DNA of 64,000 nt, from NCBI GenBank assembly GCA_026002975.1, contig BPGJ01000011.1, forward strand, positions 23,813-87,812, given 5' to 3'. The DNA is from Acidimicrobiia bacterium. Lineage in GTDB: Bacteria; Actinomycetota; Acidimicrobiia; Spongiisociales; ZC4RG35. The notes under the pieces are model-generated. The model was not told the origin of the DNA and did not search any database. It was given only the letters and a program-made list of their open reading frames with translations. A program made the position numbers and the translations under genes. Below, one piece after another: positions 21,188 to 31,510 of this stretch (positions are counted from its first letter, which is position 1; each line of letters starts with the position of its first letter).

Positions 21188-21991
21188 GTCGAGCCAGTCC
21201 GCCACCAGCTTCCCCACCGCCTCCTCGTGCCCGGTGTAGTAGTGGCCCGAACCCTCCAGGGTCACCACGTCGACGCCGACCCGGGCCCGGCGGGCGAATT
21301 CGTGAGCCGGGTATAGATCGGGAGGTTCCTCGGAGCCGACCAGGTACAGGACCGGACAAGCGATGCGCGGCGCCAGTTCGAGGATCGCCGGGGATTCGGT
21401 CAGGAAGTCGACATAGGTGCGGGCCGAGATCACGTACCACCAGCCCGGCACGAGCAGCAGGTCGTCCCCGCGGCCATCCTCGACCAGCCGGAGCGCCTCG
21501 GAGGTGATCTCCTCGAACCTGTCGCCGGCCATCAGACCGTGTCGAGACATCCGTCTGAGCAGGTCGGGGCCGCCCCGGTGGGCGGATAGGAGAACCAACG
21601 CAGGTGTGTCCGGATGGTCGACCGCGTACCTCACCGCCAGGGTTCCTCCGTTCGAATGCCCCACCACGGCCGGAGCCGGTAACCCGCGGTCCAACAGCCA
21701 CGCCCGGGCGAGCTGGTTGTCGGCGATGGCCTCGGCGTTGGTCTGATACGCCCCGCCCTCCAGCATCCGGCTGTCACGATTCGAGAGCACGTCGTGTCCA
21801 CGCCGGTTGTACGCCAGGCACGCGAAGCCACGGGTCACCAGGTGGCGGGGAAGGAAACGCGGTGGGCCGAAATAGAAGTTCATGGTGTTGCCGTGCATGA
21901 GCAGCACGGACCCGCGCACCACCGAAGGAAGGTACAACAGCCCATCGAGCGGTTGGGTGTCGGTGTCGATCGATACGGGCTCGATGGTCAC
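21176..21991 (-). CDS. Alpha/beta hydrolase
   Basis: GSVLLMHGNTMNFYFG, VVGHSNGGTLAVRYA, GSGHYYTGHEEAV. Confidence 0.8.
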   Translation of the reverse strand: MTIEPVSIDTDTQPLDGLLYLPSVVRGSVLLMHGNTMNFYFGPPRFLPRHLVTRGFACLAYNRRGHDVLSNRDSRMLEGGAYQTNAEAIADNQLARAWLLDRGLPAPAVVGHSNGGTLAVRYAVDHPDTPALVLLSAHRGGPDLLRRMSRHGLMAGDRFEEITSEALRLVEDGRGDDLLLVPGWWYVISARTYVDFLTESPAILELAPRIACPVLYLVGSEEPPDLYPAHEFARRARVGVDVVTLEGSGHYYTGHEEAVGKLVADWLDSHR

Positions 21992-22004
21992 CGGCCGATG
22001 ATAA

Positions 22005-22030
22005 GTGGGCCGGCGTCGCCGCCGGCCCAC
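22005..22030 (-). terminator. Stem-loop 3' of GerMN gene
   Basis: GTGGGCCGGCG-tcgc-CGCCGGCCCAC then TTATC on the minus strand. Confidence 0.5.
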
Positions 22031-22036
22031 CCGTCG

Positions 22037-23005
22037 TCATGCCTCGGGGTCGAGCCAGACGGGGTACTCCCGGAGTGCTTCCACCCGACCGTCCTCGGCC
22101 GAGTAGTTCCACACTCGTAGCGTCCCCCACTGCGCCTGGGTGATCGGCACATCGAGAGTGACATCGAACGAACCCCAACCGTTCCCTTCGTCGGTCATCA
22201 CATAGGGCGGCTCGGCGAGAACCTCGCCCGCGGCGTCGAGCACCGCCATGTGGAAGGTCGCCTCGAACACCGCGGCGATCCCCGTCACCCTCGCCCGGGT
22301 GCCGATGGTTCCCCCGTAGGGGGGATCCTCGACGAGGATGGTGGGCACCAGATCCTCGAACTCCATCCGCTCCATCGGCCCGTCGATGACTATCCCCTCC
22401 GACGAGAAGACCTCCACCGGTTCACCGTCGAGCCGCAGCTCCACCCGGTCCACGGTGGGGAAGCGGGTCAGGGTGAACACCAGTTGGGCCAAACGAGCCC
22501 GCTGGGAGAACGTCCCGCCGCCGGCGTCGAAGTCGGCCGACAGGTCGACCACCGCGGTGCCGTCGGCGATGGAAACGCCGAGCAGCAGCGTCCCGGGAGG
22601 GACGGCCGAAGCGATGCCCGCCTTCTGCTCGGACGCGGTCGGCCCCGAGATGAGCTGTTCGAGCGCCGCCCTGGCGACCCCCACGGTCTGCGGTACCCGC
22701 CGGAGGACGGGCACCAGGAACGGCCCGGGACGGCCTCGGGTTCCACCCTGATCGATCAGGAAGTACGCCACCACGTCGGTGGTGGGTGGGATGGTCGTGG
22801 TGGTGGTCGAGGTGACCTCGGTGGTGGTGGTCGAACCGGGGCCGTGGGAGCCGTCGGTCGTCGTAGGCGCCTCCGACGTCGTGGTAATGGTCGGAGTGGT
22901 GACCACCGGGTCGCCGGCGATGGTGGTCAGGGGGCCTCCCAGCCCCACACCCCCTCCGCATGCCGCCAACCCGATCATGAGCGTTGCCAGCAGCCGATGT
23001 CTCAT
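22037..23005 (-). CDS. GerMN-domain lipoprotein with C-terminal Gmad2-like domain (LpqB-position gene)
   Basis: Lipobox IGLAACGGG; ALEQLISGPTASEQKAGIASAVPPGTLLLGVSIADGTAVVDLSADF GerMN signature. Confidence 0.8.
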   Translation of the reverse strand: MRHRLLATLMIGLAACGGGVGLGGPLTTIAGDPVVTTPTITTTSEAPTTTDGSHGPGSTTTTEVTSTTTTTIPPTTDVVAYFLIDQGGTRGRPGPFLVPVLRRVPQTVGVARAALEQLISGPTASEQKAGIASAVPPGTLLLGVSIADGTAVVDLSADFDAGGGTFSQRARLAQLVFTLTRFPTVDRVELRLDGEPVEVFSSEGIVIDGPMERMEFEDLVPTILVEDPPYGGTIGTRARVTGIAAVFEATFHMAVLDAAGEVLAEPPYVMTDEGNGWGSFDVTLDVPITQAQWGTLRVWNYSAEDGRVEALREYPVWLDPEA

Positions 23006-23006
23006 A

Positions 23007-24449
23007 TCACTTTCCTTTCTCTCGGCTGCCCCCATCGTCGAAATCCCGGGTATCGGGGACTTCACGATCGGGTAACGGTTGGGTAACGGGGATCCGAGCC
23101 CTCACCGCGAACCCTCCCGATGGGAGGGTGGTGGCCTCCAGATCCCCGCCCAGGCGACGGGCGTGTTCCTTGGCGATGGCCAAGCCCAGACCGGAGCCTC
23201 CCCGACTGCGGGACGGATCGCCCTTCCAGAACCGCTCGAACATCCGGGCCCGGTCTTCGGGGGGTACCCCGGCTCCCAAGTCCGCCACCTCGACGATCAG
23301 CTCCCCGCCGGCGACCTCCATCCGTATCGTCACGGGGGGCCTTCCGTGTTCGACCGCGTTGTCCACCAGATTCCCGACGATCCGTTCCAGACAGTTCCGG
23401 TCGATCATCACCTCCACGTCGTCGACCTCGAGCTCGATCGGTTCACCCGGTCTACGGTCGATGAGGGTGGAGGCGAACCGACCCAGCCGGGTGGGTTCGA
23501 GCCGGACCGCCGCTCCGGCGTCGAGCCGAGACAGTTCGAGGAGATCGTCGACCAGCTCCCTGAGCCGTCCCACGTCCCGGGTGACGAGGCCCGCCACCCG
23601 GGCGGCCTCGGGTGGCATGTGGTCGAGGTGCCGTGACAGCAGCGTGGCTTCGTTCACCAGGGCGGTCACCGGGGTGCGGAGCTCGTGGGAGACGTCACTC
23701 ACGAAGTGGCGTTGACGCTGCTCGGCCTGACGCAACTGGTCGATCTGGGATTCCAAGGTCTCCGCCATCCGGTTGAAGGCCGCCGCCCACTCGGCCAGCT
23801 CGTCGTCGCCCTGCTGGTGCAAGCGGACCCCCCGTTCACCTGCCGCCATCCGGTTGGCCGCCCCGGAGGCGGCTGCCACCGGTTTCAGGACCCGCCGGGC
23901 GACCCTGTCGGCTACCACCCAGGCGAGACCCACCACCCCCACCCATCCTCCGGCCAGCACTGCGACCAGACGGGACAGGGTCGCTCCTATGGGTTGTGCG
24001 TCGTAGAAGAAATACATGTCTGGGCCCGAAGGTGGGCGGCGTGCCCCCACCATCAGGTAGGGCCGTCCCGAGAGCTCCACCCACTCGTAGGCGACCCAAC
24101 CCTCGGCCACCGCACCGGCAAGGGCCGGGCTGGGTGGACGGGCGAAGAGGAACCCGGACGCGTATGGACCGTCGACCGTGTCGACGTACAGACCGTCCGA
24201 GCCTCTCAGCAGGAACTCGGAAGCCAGGCTCCCGTCCTCGAAGTCGGACAGGCGGACCTGGTCCCCGAGGCGAGCTACCGCCAACACCCCGACGTCGAAC
24301 TGGGTCCTCTCGACGGCTCTGTCGACCAGCTCGGCCCGAAGAGCGGTCCGCACCGTCGTCCACACCCCGACCGCCAACAACAGGGTCGCGGCTCCCACCG
24401 ACACGGCGATCGCAACCGCGACACGGCGGCGGAAGGATCCCCGGCTCAT
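23007..24449 (-). CDS. Two-component sensor histidine kinase
   Basis: HAMP, H-box FVSDVSHELRTPVTAL, GGSGLGLAIAKEHARRLGG. Confidence 0.9.
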   Translation of the reverse strand: MSRGSFRRRVAVAIAVSVGAATLLLAVGVWTTVRTALRAELVDRAVERTQFDVGVLAVARLGDQVRLSDFEDGSLASEFLLRGSDGLYVDTVDGPYASGFLFARPPSPALAGAVAEGWVAYEWVELSGRPYLMVGARRPPSGPDMYFFYDAQPIGATLSRLVAVLAGGWVGVVGLAWVVADRVARRVLKPVAAASGAANRMAAGERGVRLHQQGDDELAEWAAAFNRMAETLESQIDQLRQAEQRQRHFVSDVSHELRTPVTALVNEATLLSRHLDHMPPEAARVAGLVTRDVGRLRELVDDLLELSRLDAGAAVRLEPTRLGRFASTLIDRRPGEPIELEVDDVEVMIDRNCLERIVGNLVDNAVEHGRPPVTIRMEVAGGELIVEVADLGAGVPPEDRARMFERFWKGDPSRSRGGSGLGLAIAKEHARRLGGDLEATTLPSGGFAVRARIPVTQPLPDREVPDTRDFDDGGSREKGK

Positions 24450-25123
24450 CCGCCGGCCCGGTATCCGAAGCCACGGACGGTCCGAATCAGCCTCGGGTTG
24501 GCCGGGTCCTCCTCGATCTTGCTACGTAGACGCTGGACGGTTACGTCCACCAGGCGGGAGTCACCCAGGTAGTCGTATCCCCACACCCGCTCGAGGAGCA
24601 TCTCCCGGGTGAAGACCTGCTGGGGGCGGCCTGCCAGCTCCACCAACAGCTTGAACTCGGTTGGCGTGAGGTGGATCTCCTCTTCGTCCCGCCACACCCG
24701 ACAGCCCTCCAGGTCCACGGTCAGCGGACCCAGACGGAGGGTCCGGGGCTCTCGACCCTGCTTGACTCTGCGCATCACCGCCCTTATACGGGCGACCAAC
24801 ACCGGCAGGTCGAAGGGTTTGGTCACGTAGTCGTCGGCACCGGCTTCGAGACCCAGCACCACGTCGACGGGGTCTCCCCGGGCGGTGAGGAGCAGGATGG
24901 GAACCGACGAACGTGACCGGATTCGGCGACACGCCTCCAGGCCGTCCATGCCGGGGAGCATGACGTCGAGGATCACCAGGTCGGGCCTCACCCGATCGAA
25001 CCGCTCGATGCCTCCCGGCCCGTCCTCGGCGGAGACGACCTTGAACCCGGCTCCTTCCAGCCCGATGACGGTGGTGTCCCTGACCGACGGGTCGTCTTCC
25101 ACCAGGAGGATGAGTTCGTTCAT
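24446..25123 (-). CDS. OmpR-family response regulator
   Basis: Receiver DLVILDVMLPGMDGLE, C-terminal Trans_reg_C; overlaps HK start. Confidence 0.92.
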   Translation of the reverse strand: MNELILLVEDDPSVRDTTVIGLEGAGFKVVSAEDGPGGIERFDRVRPDLVILDVMLPGMDGLEACRRIRSRSSVPILLLTARGDPVDVVLGLEAGADDYVTKPFDLPVLVARIRAVMRRVKQGREPRTLRLGPLTVDLEGCRVWRDEEEIHLTPTEFKLLVELAGRPQQVFTREMLLERVWGYDYLGDSRLVDVTVQRLRSKIEEDPANPRLIRTVRGFGYRAGG

Positions 25124-25158
25124 CCCCCAATTCTGCCCGTCGGGCCGTCAGCCCGCGG

Positions 25159-26517
25159 TCAAGCTGCGATGCCCGAACCGAGTAGAGCCTGCGCGAAGTA
25201 GACGATGAAGGCCGCCGCCACCACCCACATGAGGGGATGCACGTCCTTGGCCTTTCCCATCACCAGCTTCACCAACACGTAGGTGACGAAGCCGGCGCCT
25301 ATGCCCACCGTGATGGAGAAGGTGAGGGGCATGAGGATCAGGGCCATCAACGCCGGGAACCCCTCTTCCACGTCGGTGAAGTCGATGTCCTTTATCAGGG
25401 TCGTCATCAGGTATCCCACCACGATCAGCACCGGGGCGGTGGCCTCCGGCGGGATGAGGCCGGCCAGCGGCGCCAGGAAGATGGCGGCCAGGAAGAGGAT
25501 TCCGGTGACCACCGAGGTGAGCCCGGTGCGTCCACCCTCCGCCACACCGGCGGCGCTCTCGATGTAGCTGGTGTTGGAGCTGATTCCTGCCGCCCCTCCG
25601 ACCGCGGCGCCGAGAGAGTCGACCAGGAGGAGACGTCCGATCCCGGGGATGCGACCCTCCTCGTCGGTCAGCCCGGCCTGCTCCACGATCGCGGTCGCGG
25701 TTCCCATCGTGTCGAAGAAGTCGGTGAGCATGAAGCTGAATATGGTGAGCAGCGCGGTGAGCACACCCAGCTCGACGAAGACGTTGCCCATGTCGAAGGC
25801 ACCCAGCGTCGCGAAGCTGGGTGTTACGACGAACTCCTCGGGAAGGGCCTGCACTCCCAGGATGAGTCCCACCACAGTGGTGGCGAGGATGCTGAGGATC
25901 AAGGCTCCCGGCACCTTCCGAGCGAACAGGATCACGGTGATCACCAGTCCGATCAGGGTCAGAGCCGCCCCGGCGGTTTGGGGAAACACGAACTCCACGG
26001 GGACCGGCCCGTCCCCCTCGGGCTGACGGATGAGGCCGCCGTTGACGAACCCGATGAACAGGATGAAGAGTCCGATACCGACGCCGATGGCCCGCTTCAA
26101 CCCCATGGGGACCGCATCCATGACGGCTTCCCGGAAGCCGGCCAAGACCAGGGCGGTCACCACCAGACCCTCCCAGACGATCACCCCCATGGCCCCTTCC
26201 GGGGTGAGCCCCTGACCTAGCACCAAACCGAAGGCGACCGCCCCGTTGATCCCCAGACCCGCCGCCATGGCGATCGGATAGTTGGCTACGAGCCCCATGG
26301 CGATGGTGAGCACACCGGCGACCAGGGCGGTGGCCGCCGACACCGCCCTTGGATCGAGACCCGCGGCCGACAGGATGCCGGGGTTCACGAAGATGATGTA
26401 GGCCATCACCATGAAGGTGGTCACGCCCGCCCGGATCTCGGTGCCGACCGACGTGCCTCGCTCGCTCAGCTTGAAGAAGCCGTCCAAGCCTCGAGCGCGG
26501 GTCTGGACCTGGGCCAT
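25159..26517 (-). CDS. NCS2-family (AzgA/PbuG-type) purine permease
   Basis: TEIRAGVTTFMVMAYIIFVNPGIL, NTSYIESAAGVAEGGRTGLTS. Confidence 0.88.
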   Translation of the reverse strand: MAQVQTRARGLDGFFKLSERGTSVGTEIRAGVTTFMVMAYIIFVNPGILSAAGLDPRAVSAATALVAGVLTIAMGLVANYPIAMAAGLGINGAVAFGLVLGQGLTPEGAMGVIVWEGLVVTALVLAGFREAVMDAVPMGLKRAIGVGIGLFILFIGFVNGGLIRQPEGDGPVPVEFVFPQTAGAALTLIGLVITVILFARKVPGALILSILATTVVGLILGVQALPEEFVVTPSFATLGAFDMGNVFVELGVLTALLTIFSFMLTDFFDTMGTATAIVEQAGLTDEEGRIPGIGRLLLVDSLGAAVGGAAGISSNTSYIESAAGVAEGGRTGLTSVVTGILFLAAIFLAPLAGLIPPEATAPVLIVVGYLMTTLIKDIDFTDVEEGFPALMALILMPLTFSITVGIGAGFVTYVLVKLVMGKAKDVHPLMWVVAAAFIVYFAQALLGSGIAA

Positions 26518-26606
26518 GGCTCTCTCCCTCCTTCCTCGCAGCGGGTCGAATCATGCCACGCCAACAGGCCACGGTGCGACCGGGACGAGGAAATTTCGTG
26601 GAGTCC

Positions 26607-27026
26607 TCAGCGGTCGGCAGGCGGTTCCAGTTCGTGGGCTTCCACCGGGTGGTAGCCGATCTCCAACGCGGCCCACAACGTCTTCGAGCGGGGGTAGAAC
26701 GCCACCCCGACCACCGCGGTGACCGCTGCGGTCGCCGCCGCCAACCATCCCCAGGGCACATCGGGCCAGGTGAGGAGGATCCCCCCCACCAGAACCACGA
26801 ACAAGGCCGCGAAGGTGACCGCGGTGTCGATGATCATCGCGCCCACCCAGTAGCCGGGTTCCCGTTCGAACCGAAACCCGCATCCGGGACAGGCTCGACG
26901 CATCTCGCCCCAGGATCGGAAGACGTGGTCGGCGCCACAGAGGGGGCAGCGTCCCGCCAGCCCCCTCCGCAGCCTGGTCCATCCTCTGCCGGTCACCGGA
27001 CCGGTAGGTTGGGCCGCCCGTTCCAA
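26607..27026 (-). CDS. DUF983-family zinc-ribbon membrane protein
   Basis: GRCPLCGADHVF...CPGCGFRFEREPGYWVGAMIID. Confidence 0.7.
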   Translation of the reverse strand: MERAAQPTGPVTGRGWTRLRRGLAGRCPLCGADHVFRSWGEMRRACPGCGFRFEREPGYWVGAMIIDTAVTFAALFVVLVGGILLTWPDVPWGWLAAATAAVTAVVGVAFYPRSKTLWAALEIGYHPVEAHELEPPADR

Positions 27027-27041
27027 CCCGTCAAACCGGGC

Positions 27042-27641
27042 TCAACCCTGGGCGACGATCTCCTCGATGTGCCCGTAGAACCCGGCGATTCCGGTCACCG
27101 CCGCGGCGACGGTCATCAGCCCCAACACCACGACGCCCGCCCAGGCGAGTCTGCGGCGCGTCTCCTCGCCGACGTAGGCGTAGGGCAGCATTCCCAGAGC
27201 GGCCAGACCGGCGGCCAGCCACATGAGGAAGGTGAGGGGCGGGTTGCGGGTCAGGTCGAAGGCCAGCACCGCCCGGGCTCCCTGGAGCAGATACAACCCG
27301 ATCAGCGCCGACGCCCAGGAGAGAGGCGCCAGCGACATGTCGTTGTACAGGAGGAACCCGGCGACGATCAGCAGGAAGGAGAACAGTCCGGTCGAGACGC
27401 CGAACAGCTCCGAATAGTGTCCGGCCGGGAACCCCGCCCAGTCGGTGAGGACGAGCTGGGCGAACCCGCCGAGAGCGAACAGCCCTATCAGGAAGAACAA
27501 CGCCCCGAATTGCTTCCGCACCTCGGGCCCGTCCTTGCCTCGAGCCACGTAGACCCCGAGGTAGGCCGCCCCCGCGGCGCCGGCCGCGGTGACCAGGGCG
27601 AGGATGAGGATCAACGGGTTGTGAGAGCTGAGCGTCTGCAA
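27042..27641 (-). CDS. DUF981-like multi-TM protein
   Basis: 200-aa hydrophobic protein; TTG start with ggaggctc RBS. Confidence 0.55.
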   Translation of the reverse strand: MQTLSSHNPLILILALVTAAGAAGAAYLGVYVARGKDGPEVRKQFGALFFLIGLFALGGFAQLVLTDWAGFPAGHYSELFGVSTGLFSFLLIVAGFLLYNDMSLAPLSWASALIGLYLLQGARAVLAFDLTRNPPLTFLMWLAAGLAALGMLPYAYVGEETRRRLAWAGVVVLGLMTVAAAVTGIAGFYGHIEEIVAQG

Positions 27642-27796
27642 AGAGCCTCCTTTCTCGGTGTGCACCGATAGTGTCCGTTCTGGAGGATTCGACTCGGCAG
27701 GGACGATCGACCCTTCATGGAGGGTCGAAGGTCCCCCTCGGTCCCGGCCGGCGGGTCGGATCCCCTCTTCCCCGTCGGCCGGTTGGGGATGGGGTC

Positions 27797-28828
27797 TCAG
27801 CCCGACGCGGCCCTGACCAGCGGCGCCACCTTGGTGCCGAACAGTTCGATGGCTCTCAGCACCTTGTCGTGGGGCATGGTTCCCACGCTGATGTGCAGCA
27901 TGAAGCGCGAGATCCCCAGGATCTCCTTCCATCGGAGGATCTTCGTGGCGACTTCCTCTGGGTCACCTATCACCAGAGAACCCTCCGGCCTCCTCATCGC
28001 TTCGAAGTGGGCTCTCGTCATGGGGGGCCATCCCCGCTCCTGTCCGATCTTGGTCATGGCCAGCGCGTACGAGGGGAAGTACTCGTCGGCGGCCTGATCG
28101 GAACTGTCGGCCACGTATCCGTGGGCGTGGACCGCCAGCGGCACCCGGGATGGGTCGTACCCGTATTCGCGGAGGGTGGCCCGGTGTATCTCGGCGAGGC
28201 GAGCGAAACGGCGGGGGTCCCCGCCGATGATGGCCAACGCCACCGGCAGGCCCCGACGAGCCGCCCGCACCATCGAGGCGGGGTTGCCTCCTACACCCAC
28301 CCAGATGGGGAACGGATCCTGCTGGGGTCGGGGATATATGCCTTGCCCGCGGATCGGGGGGCGGAATCGTCCGGACCACTCGACGATCTCGTTGTCCCGG
28401 ATGGTCAACAGCAAGTCGAGTTTCTCGGCGAAGAGCTCGTCGTAGTCGGCCAGGTCGTAGCCGAAGAGGGGGAACGACTCGATGAACGAGCCCCGACCCA
28501 CCAGCAACTCCGCCCGGCCGTCGGACAGCAGGTCGAGGGTGGCGTACTGCTGGAAGACCCTCACCGGGTCGTCGGTGGAGAGGATCACCACAGCCGGGGA
28601 GAGCCGGATGTTCTGGGTTCGGGCCGCGGCGGCGGCGAGCACCACCGCGGGGGCCGAGGCCGCGAAGTCGGGACGGTGATGCTCCCCCAGTCCGTATACG
28701 TCCAGGCCGACCTCCTCGGCTTTCTCGATCTCCTCGAGAACCTGGCGGAGGCGTTCCCCATGACCGACAAGTTCCCCGGTCAGCGGGTCGGGGAGGGTCT
28801 CGGCGAAACTGGTGAGTCCCAACTCCAT
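27797..28828 (-). CDS. LLM-class flavin-dependent oxidoreductase
   Basis: GLGEHHRPDFAASAPAVVLAAAAARTQNIRLSPAVVILSTDDPVRVFQQ. Confidence 0.85.
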   Translation of the reverse strand: MELGLTSFAETLPDPLTGELVGHGERLRQVLEEIEKAEEVGLDVYGLGEHHRPDFAASAPAVVLAAAAARTQNIRLSPAVVILSTDDPVRVFQQYATLDLLSDGRAELLVGRGSFIESFPLFGYDLADYDELFAEKLDLLLTIRDNEIVEWSGRFRPPIRGQGIYPRPQQDPFPIWVGVGGNPASMVRAARRGLPVALAIIGGDPRRFARLAEIHRATLREYGYDPSRVPLAVHAHGYVADSSDQAADEYFPSYALAMTKIGQERGWPPMTRAHFEAMRRPEGSLVIGDPEEVATKILRWKEILGISRFMLHISVGTMPHDKVLRAIELFGTKVAPLVRAASG

Positions 28829-28839
28829 CTGCCCACCGC

Positions 28840-30207
28840 TCAACACGTGCCTCCCCCGTTTATTCCCGACCTGATGAGGTCCCGATACCAATAGGCGCTC
28901 GCCTTGGGTGACCGGTCGAGGGTCCGACGATCGACGTAGAACAGACCGAACGTCTTCGAGTATCCGTAGGACCATTCGAAGTTGTCGAGCAGCGACCAGA
29001 CGAAGTACCCCCGCAGGTCGACGCCGGCCTCTATCGCCTCACCGGCAGCCGCGACGTGGGCCGACAGGTAGTCGACCCGGGGTTGATCGTCGATCCGGCC
29101 TCCGACCGGGCGGTCCTCGAAGGCGGCTCCGTTCTCGGTGATGAACAGCGGCAGATCGGGATAGGCATCCGAGACGCGACGCAGCATCCATGTCAGGCCG
29201 TCGGGGTCGATGCCCCAGCCCATAGCGGTGACCGGACCGGAGGGCGGCACCAGCACGGCTTCGTCGGCGCCCGGCCACTCCGCCGGCGAAGGGGCACCCC
29301 GGCGGTAGGCGATCCGGTTCACGTTGTAGTAGTTGACCCCCAGGTAGTCGGACGGTGTGAAGTGGGTTTCCAGCTCTCCCGGATCCTCCTCCACTCCCAG
29401 CACGCGGCAGATGTCCGACACCTCGTCGGGGACCCCACCCCGCAGCGCCCCCTCGAGGAACAGCCGGTTCTGGATCAGGTCCACCCTGTCGGCGGCTTCG
29501 GCGTCTCGTGGATCGTCTACTGCCGGCCAGGCGGGGATCAGGTTGAGAACGATCCCCACCCGATGCTCGGGAGCCCGCTTCTTGATGACGCCGGCCGCCC
29601 GGTGGTGGCCCACCAACAGTCGGTGGGCCACCCGGTGCGCCACCGCGGGATCGGTCGCCCCCGGGGCGTGGACCCCCGCCGAGTGGCCGAGGAACGCGGC
29701 GCACCAGGGTTCGTTGATGGTCGCCCAGACGTCGACGAGGTCGCCCAGCGTCTGGTGGGCGGCTTCCGCGTATCGGGCGAACCATTCGGGAGATTCCGAT
29801 GCCGCCCAGCCACCCTGTTCCTGCAGTATCTGGGGGAGGTCCCAGTGGTAGAGCGTGGCAACCGGGACGATCCCTTCCTCCCGCAGCAGCCGGCACAGCC
29901 GTCGATAGAACTCGGCTCCGGCCGGGTTCACGTCCCCGACCCCGTCCGGGATCAGCCTGGGCCAGGCGATCGAAAACCGATATGCGTCCAACCCGAGCCA
30001 ACCCATCAGCGCGACGTCCTCCTCCAGCCGGTGGTAGTGGTCGGCGGCAACGTCCCCGGTGTCGCCCCCCAGGGTCTTGCCCGGGGTGTGGGAATAGACG
30101 TCCCAGATCGAGGGCGAGCGGCCGCCTTCGTCCACGGCCCCTTCGATCTGATACGCCGAGGTGGCAGCCCCCCACCAGAAACCTTCGGGGAACGTCGGAT
30201 GGGTCAC
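28840..30207 (-). CDS. GH1-family beta-glucosidase
   Basis: FPEGFWWGAATSAYQIEGAVDEGGRSPSIWD, TINEPW and LFITENGAA catalytic motifs. Confidence 0.93.
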   Translation of the reverse strand: MTHPTFPEGFWWGAATSAYQIEGAVDEGGRSPSIWDVYSHTPGKTLGGDTGDVAADHYHRLEEDVALMGWLGLDAYRFSIAWPRLIPDGVGDVNPAGAEFYRRLCRLLREEGIVPVATLYHWDLPQILQEQGGWAASESPEWFARYAEAAHQTLGDLVDVWATINEPWCAAFLGHSAGVHAPGATDPAVAHRVAHRLLVGHHRAAGVIKKRAPEHRVGIVLNLIPAWPAVDDPRDAEAADRVDLIQNRLFLEGALRGGVPDEVSDICRVLGVEEDPGELETHFTPSDYLGVNYYNVNRIAYRRGAPSPAEWPGADEAVLVPPSGPVTAMGWGIDPDGLTWMLRRVSDAYPDLPLFITENGAAFEDRPVGGRIDDQPRVDYLSAHVAAAGEAIEAGVDLRGYFVWSLLDNFEWSYGYSKTFGLFYVDRRTLDRSPKASAYWYRDLIRSGINGGGTC

Positions 30208-30227
30208 TCCCGTGATCCTAGAGGTCG

Positions 30228-30866
30228 TCACACCGCGCCGACGAGACCGTCCCTGGCCGGGACTATCCGGTCGCCCAGCTCCCGTGCTTCTTCGGGGTCG
30301 TGGGTCACGAACACCGTGGGCACTCTCCACCGATCCACCAGAGTCATGAGGAGAGTTCGCATCCGGCGGCGGACCGGCAGGTCGAGGGCGTTGAACGGTT
30401 CGTCCAAGAGCACGACCCGGGGGCCCCCGGCCAGCGCCCGGGCGAGGGCCACCCTCTGTGCCTGGCCGCCGGACAGCTGAGCCGGCCGTCGTTCCGACAG
30501 GTCGTCTGCGCCCACCTCCTCGAGCCACCGGAGAGCCACCTGCCTACGGTCGCCCGGTTCCCTCACCGCGAGGGCTACGTTGTCGATCACCGTCCGATGG
30601 GGGAGGAGGAGGGCGTCCTGAAAGACGATCCCCACCCGCCGGTCCTGGGCGGGGACCCATAGCCCGGCGTCGGTGTCGACCAGCGGCTCCCCGTCGAGTT
30701 CGATCCGACCCCGGTCGGGACGGTCGAGCCCGGCCAACAGACGAATGGTCAGGGTCTTGCCGGCTCCCGACGGCCCGAACAGCACCGCTATGCCGTCCCC
30801 GGTGGTGAACCTGGCTCTCAACTCGAAATCGCCGACCCGTCGAACGACGTCGACCGCCAGACTCAC
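30228..30866 (-). CDS. modC: Molybdate ABC transporter ATP-binding protein
   Basis: FGPSGAGKTLTIRLLAGL, LSGGQAQRVALARAL; follows modB with GTGA overlap. Confidence 0.82.
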   Translation of the reverse strand: MSLAVDVVRRVGDFELRARFTTGDGIAVLFGPSGAGKTLTIRLLAGLDRPDRGRIELDGEPLVDTDAGLWVPAQDRRVGIVFQDALLLPHRTVIDNVALAVREPGDRRQVALRWLEEVGADDLSERRPAQLSGGQAQRVALARALAGGPRVVLLDEPFNALDLPVRRRMRTLLMTLVDRWRVPTVFVTHDPEEARELGDRIVPARDGLVGAV

Positions 30867-31510
30867 GACCCCTCCATACGACGCACCAACAGGAGGACGC
30901 CCACCGCCACCCCCAGCAGCACGGCGGCGAGCAGTCCGGCCCGGTCGTAGTCGAACGCTTGAACCGCGTCGTAGATGGCGATCGGCATGGTCTGGGTGCG
31001 GCCAGGAATGTTCCCCGCCACCATCACCGTGGTTCCGAAGTCCCCCAGAGCCCGGGCGAACGCCAGAGCCACACCGGCGGCGATCCCCCGCCTGGCCAGC
31101 GGCAAGGTGATGTGGAAGGCGATGCCCAGCCGGGAGAGCCCCATGACCTCGCCGACCTCCTCGAAGCGGCGGTCCACCGAGTCGACTGCGGCTCTCACCG
31201 AACGGAGACAGAAGGGGAACGAGGCCACTGCGGCCGCGACCACAGCCCCCTGCCAGGTGAAGACCAGAGGCCCACCGAACACAGATTCCCAGAGATTCCC
31301 GATCGGGCTGCGTCGTCCCAGCAACACCAACAGGTAGTAGCCGAGCACGGTGGGAGGCATCACGATCGGAGCCGTCGCCAACGCATCCAGGAGGCGGCGG
31401 CCCGGAAACTCGAGTCTGGACAGCATGTAACCCAAGGTCACACCTCCGGCGGCGACCAGGACCGTCGCCGTCAGCGCCACCCGTAGGGAGAGCCACAGTG
31501 GATCCCACAT
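30863..31510 (-). CDS. modB: Molybdate ABC transporter permease
   Basis: PTVLGYYLLVLLGRRSPIGN, ARALGDFGTTVMVAGNIPGRTQTMPIAIYDAVQ. Confidence 0.9.
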   Translation of the reverse strand: MWDPLWLSLRVALTATVLVAAGGVTLGYMLSRLEFPGRRLLDALATAPIVMPPTVLGYYLLVLLGRRSPIGNLWESVFGGPLVFTWQGAVVAAAVASFPFCLRSVRAAVDSVDRRFEEVGEVMGLSRLGIAFHITLPLARRGIAAGVALAFARALGDFGTTVMVAGNIPGRTQTMPIAIYDAVQAFDYDRAGLLAAVLLGVAVGVLLLVRRMEGS

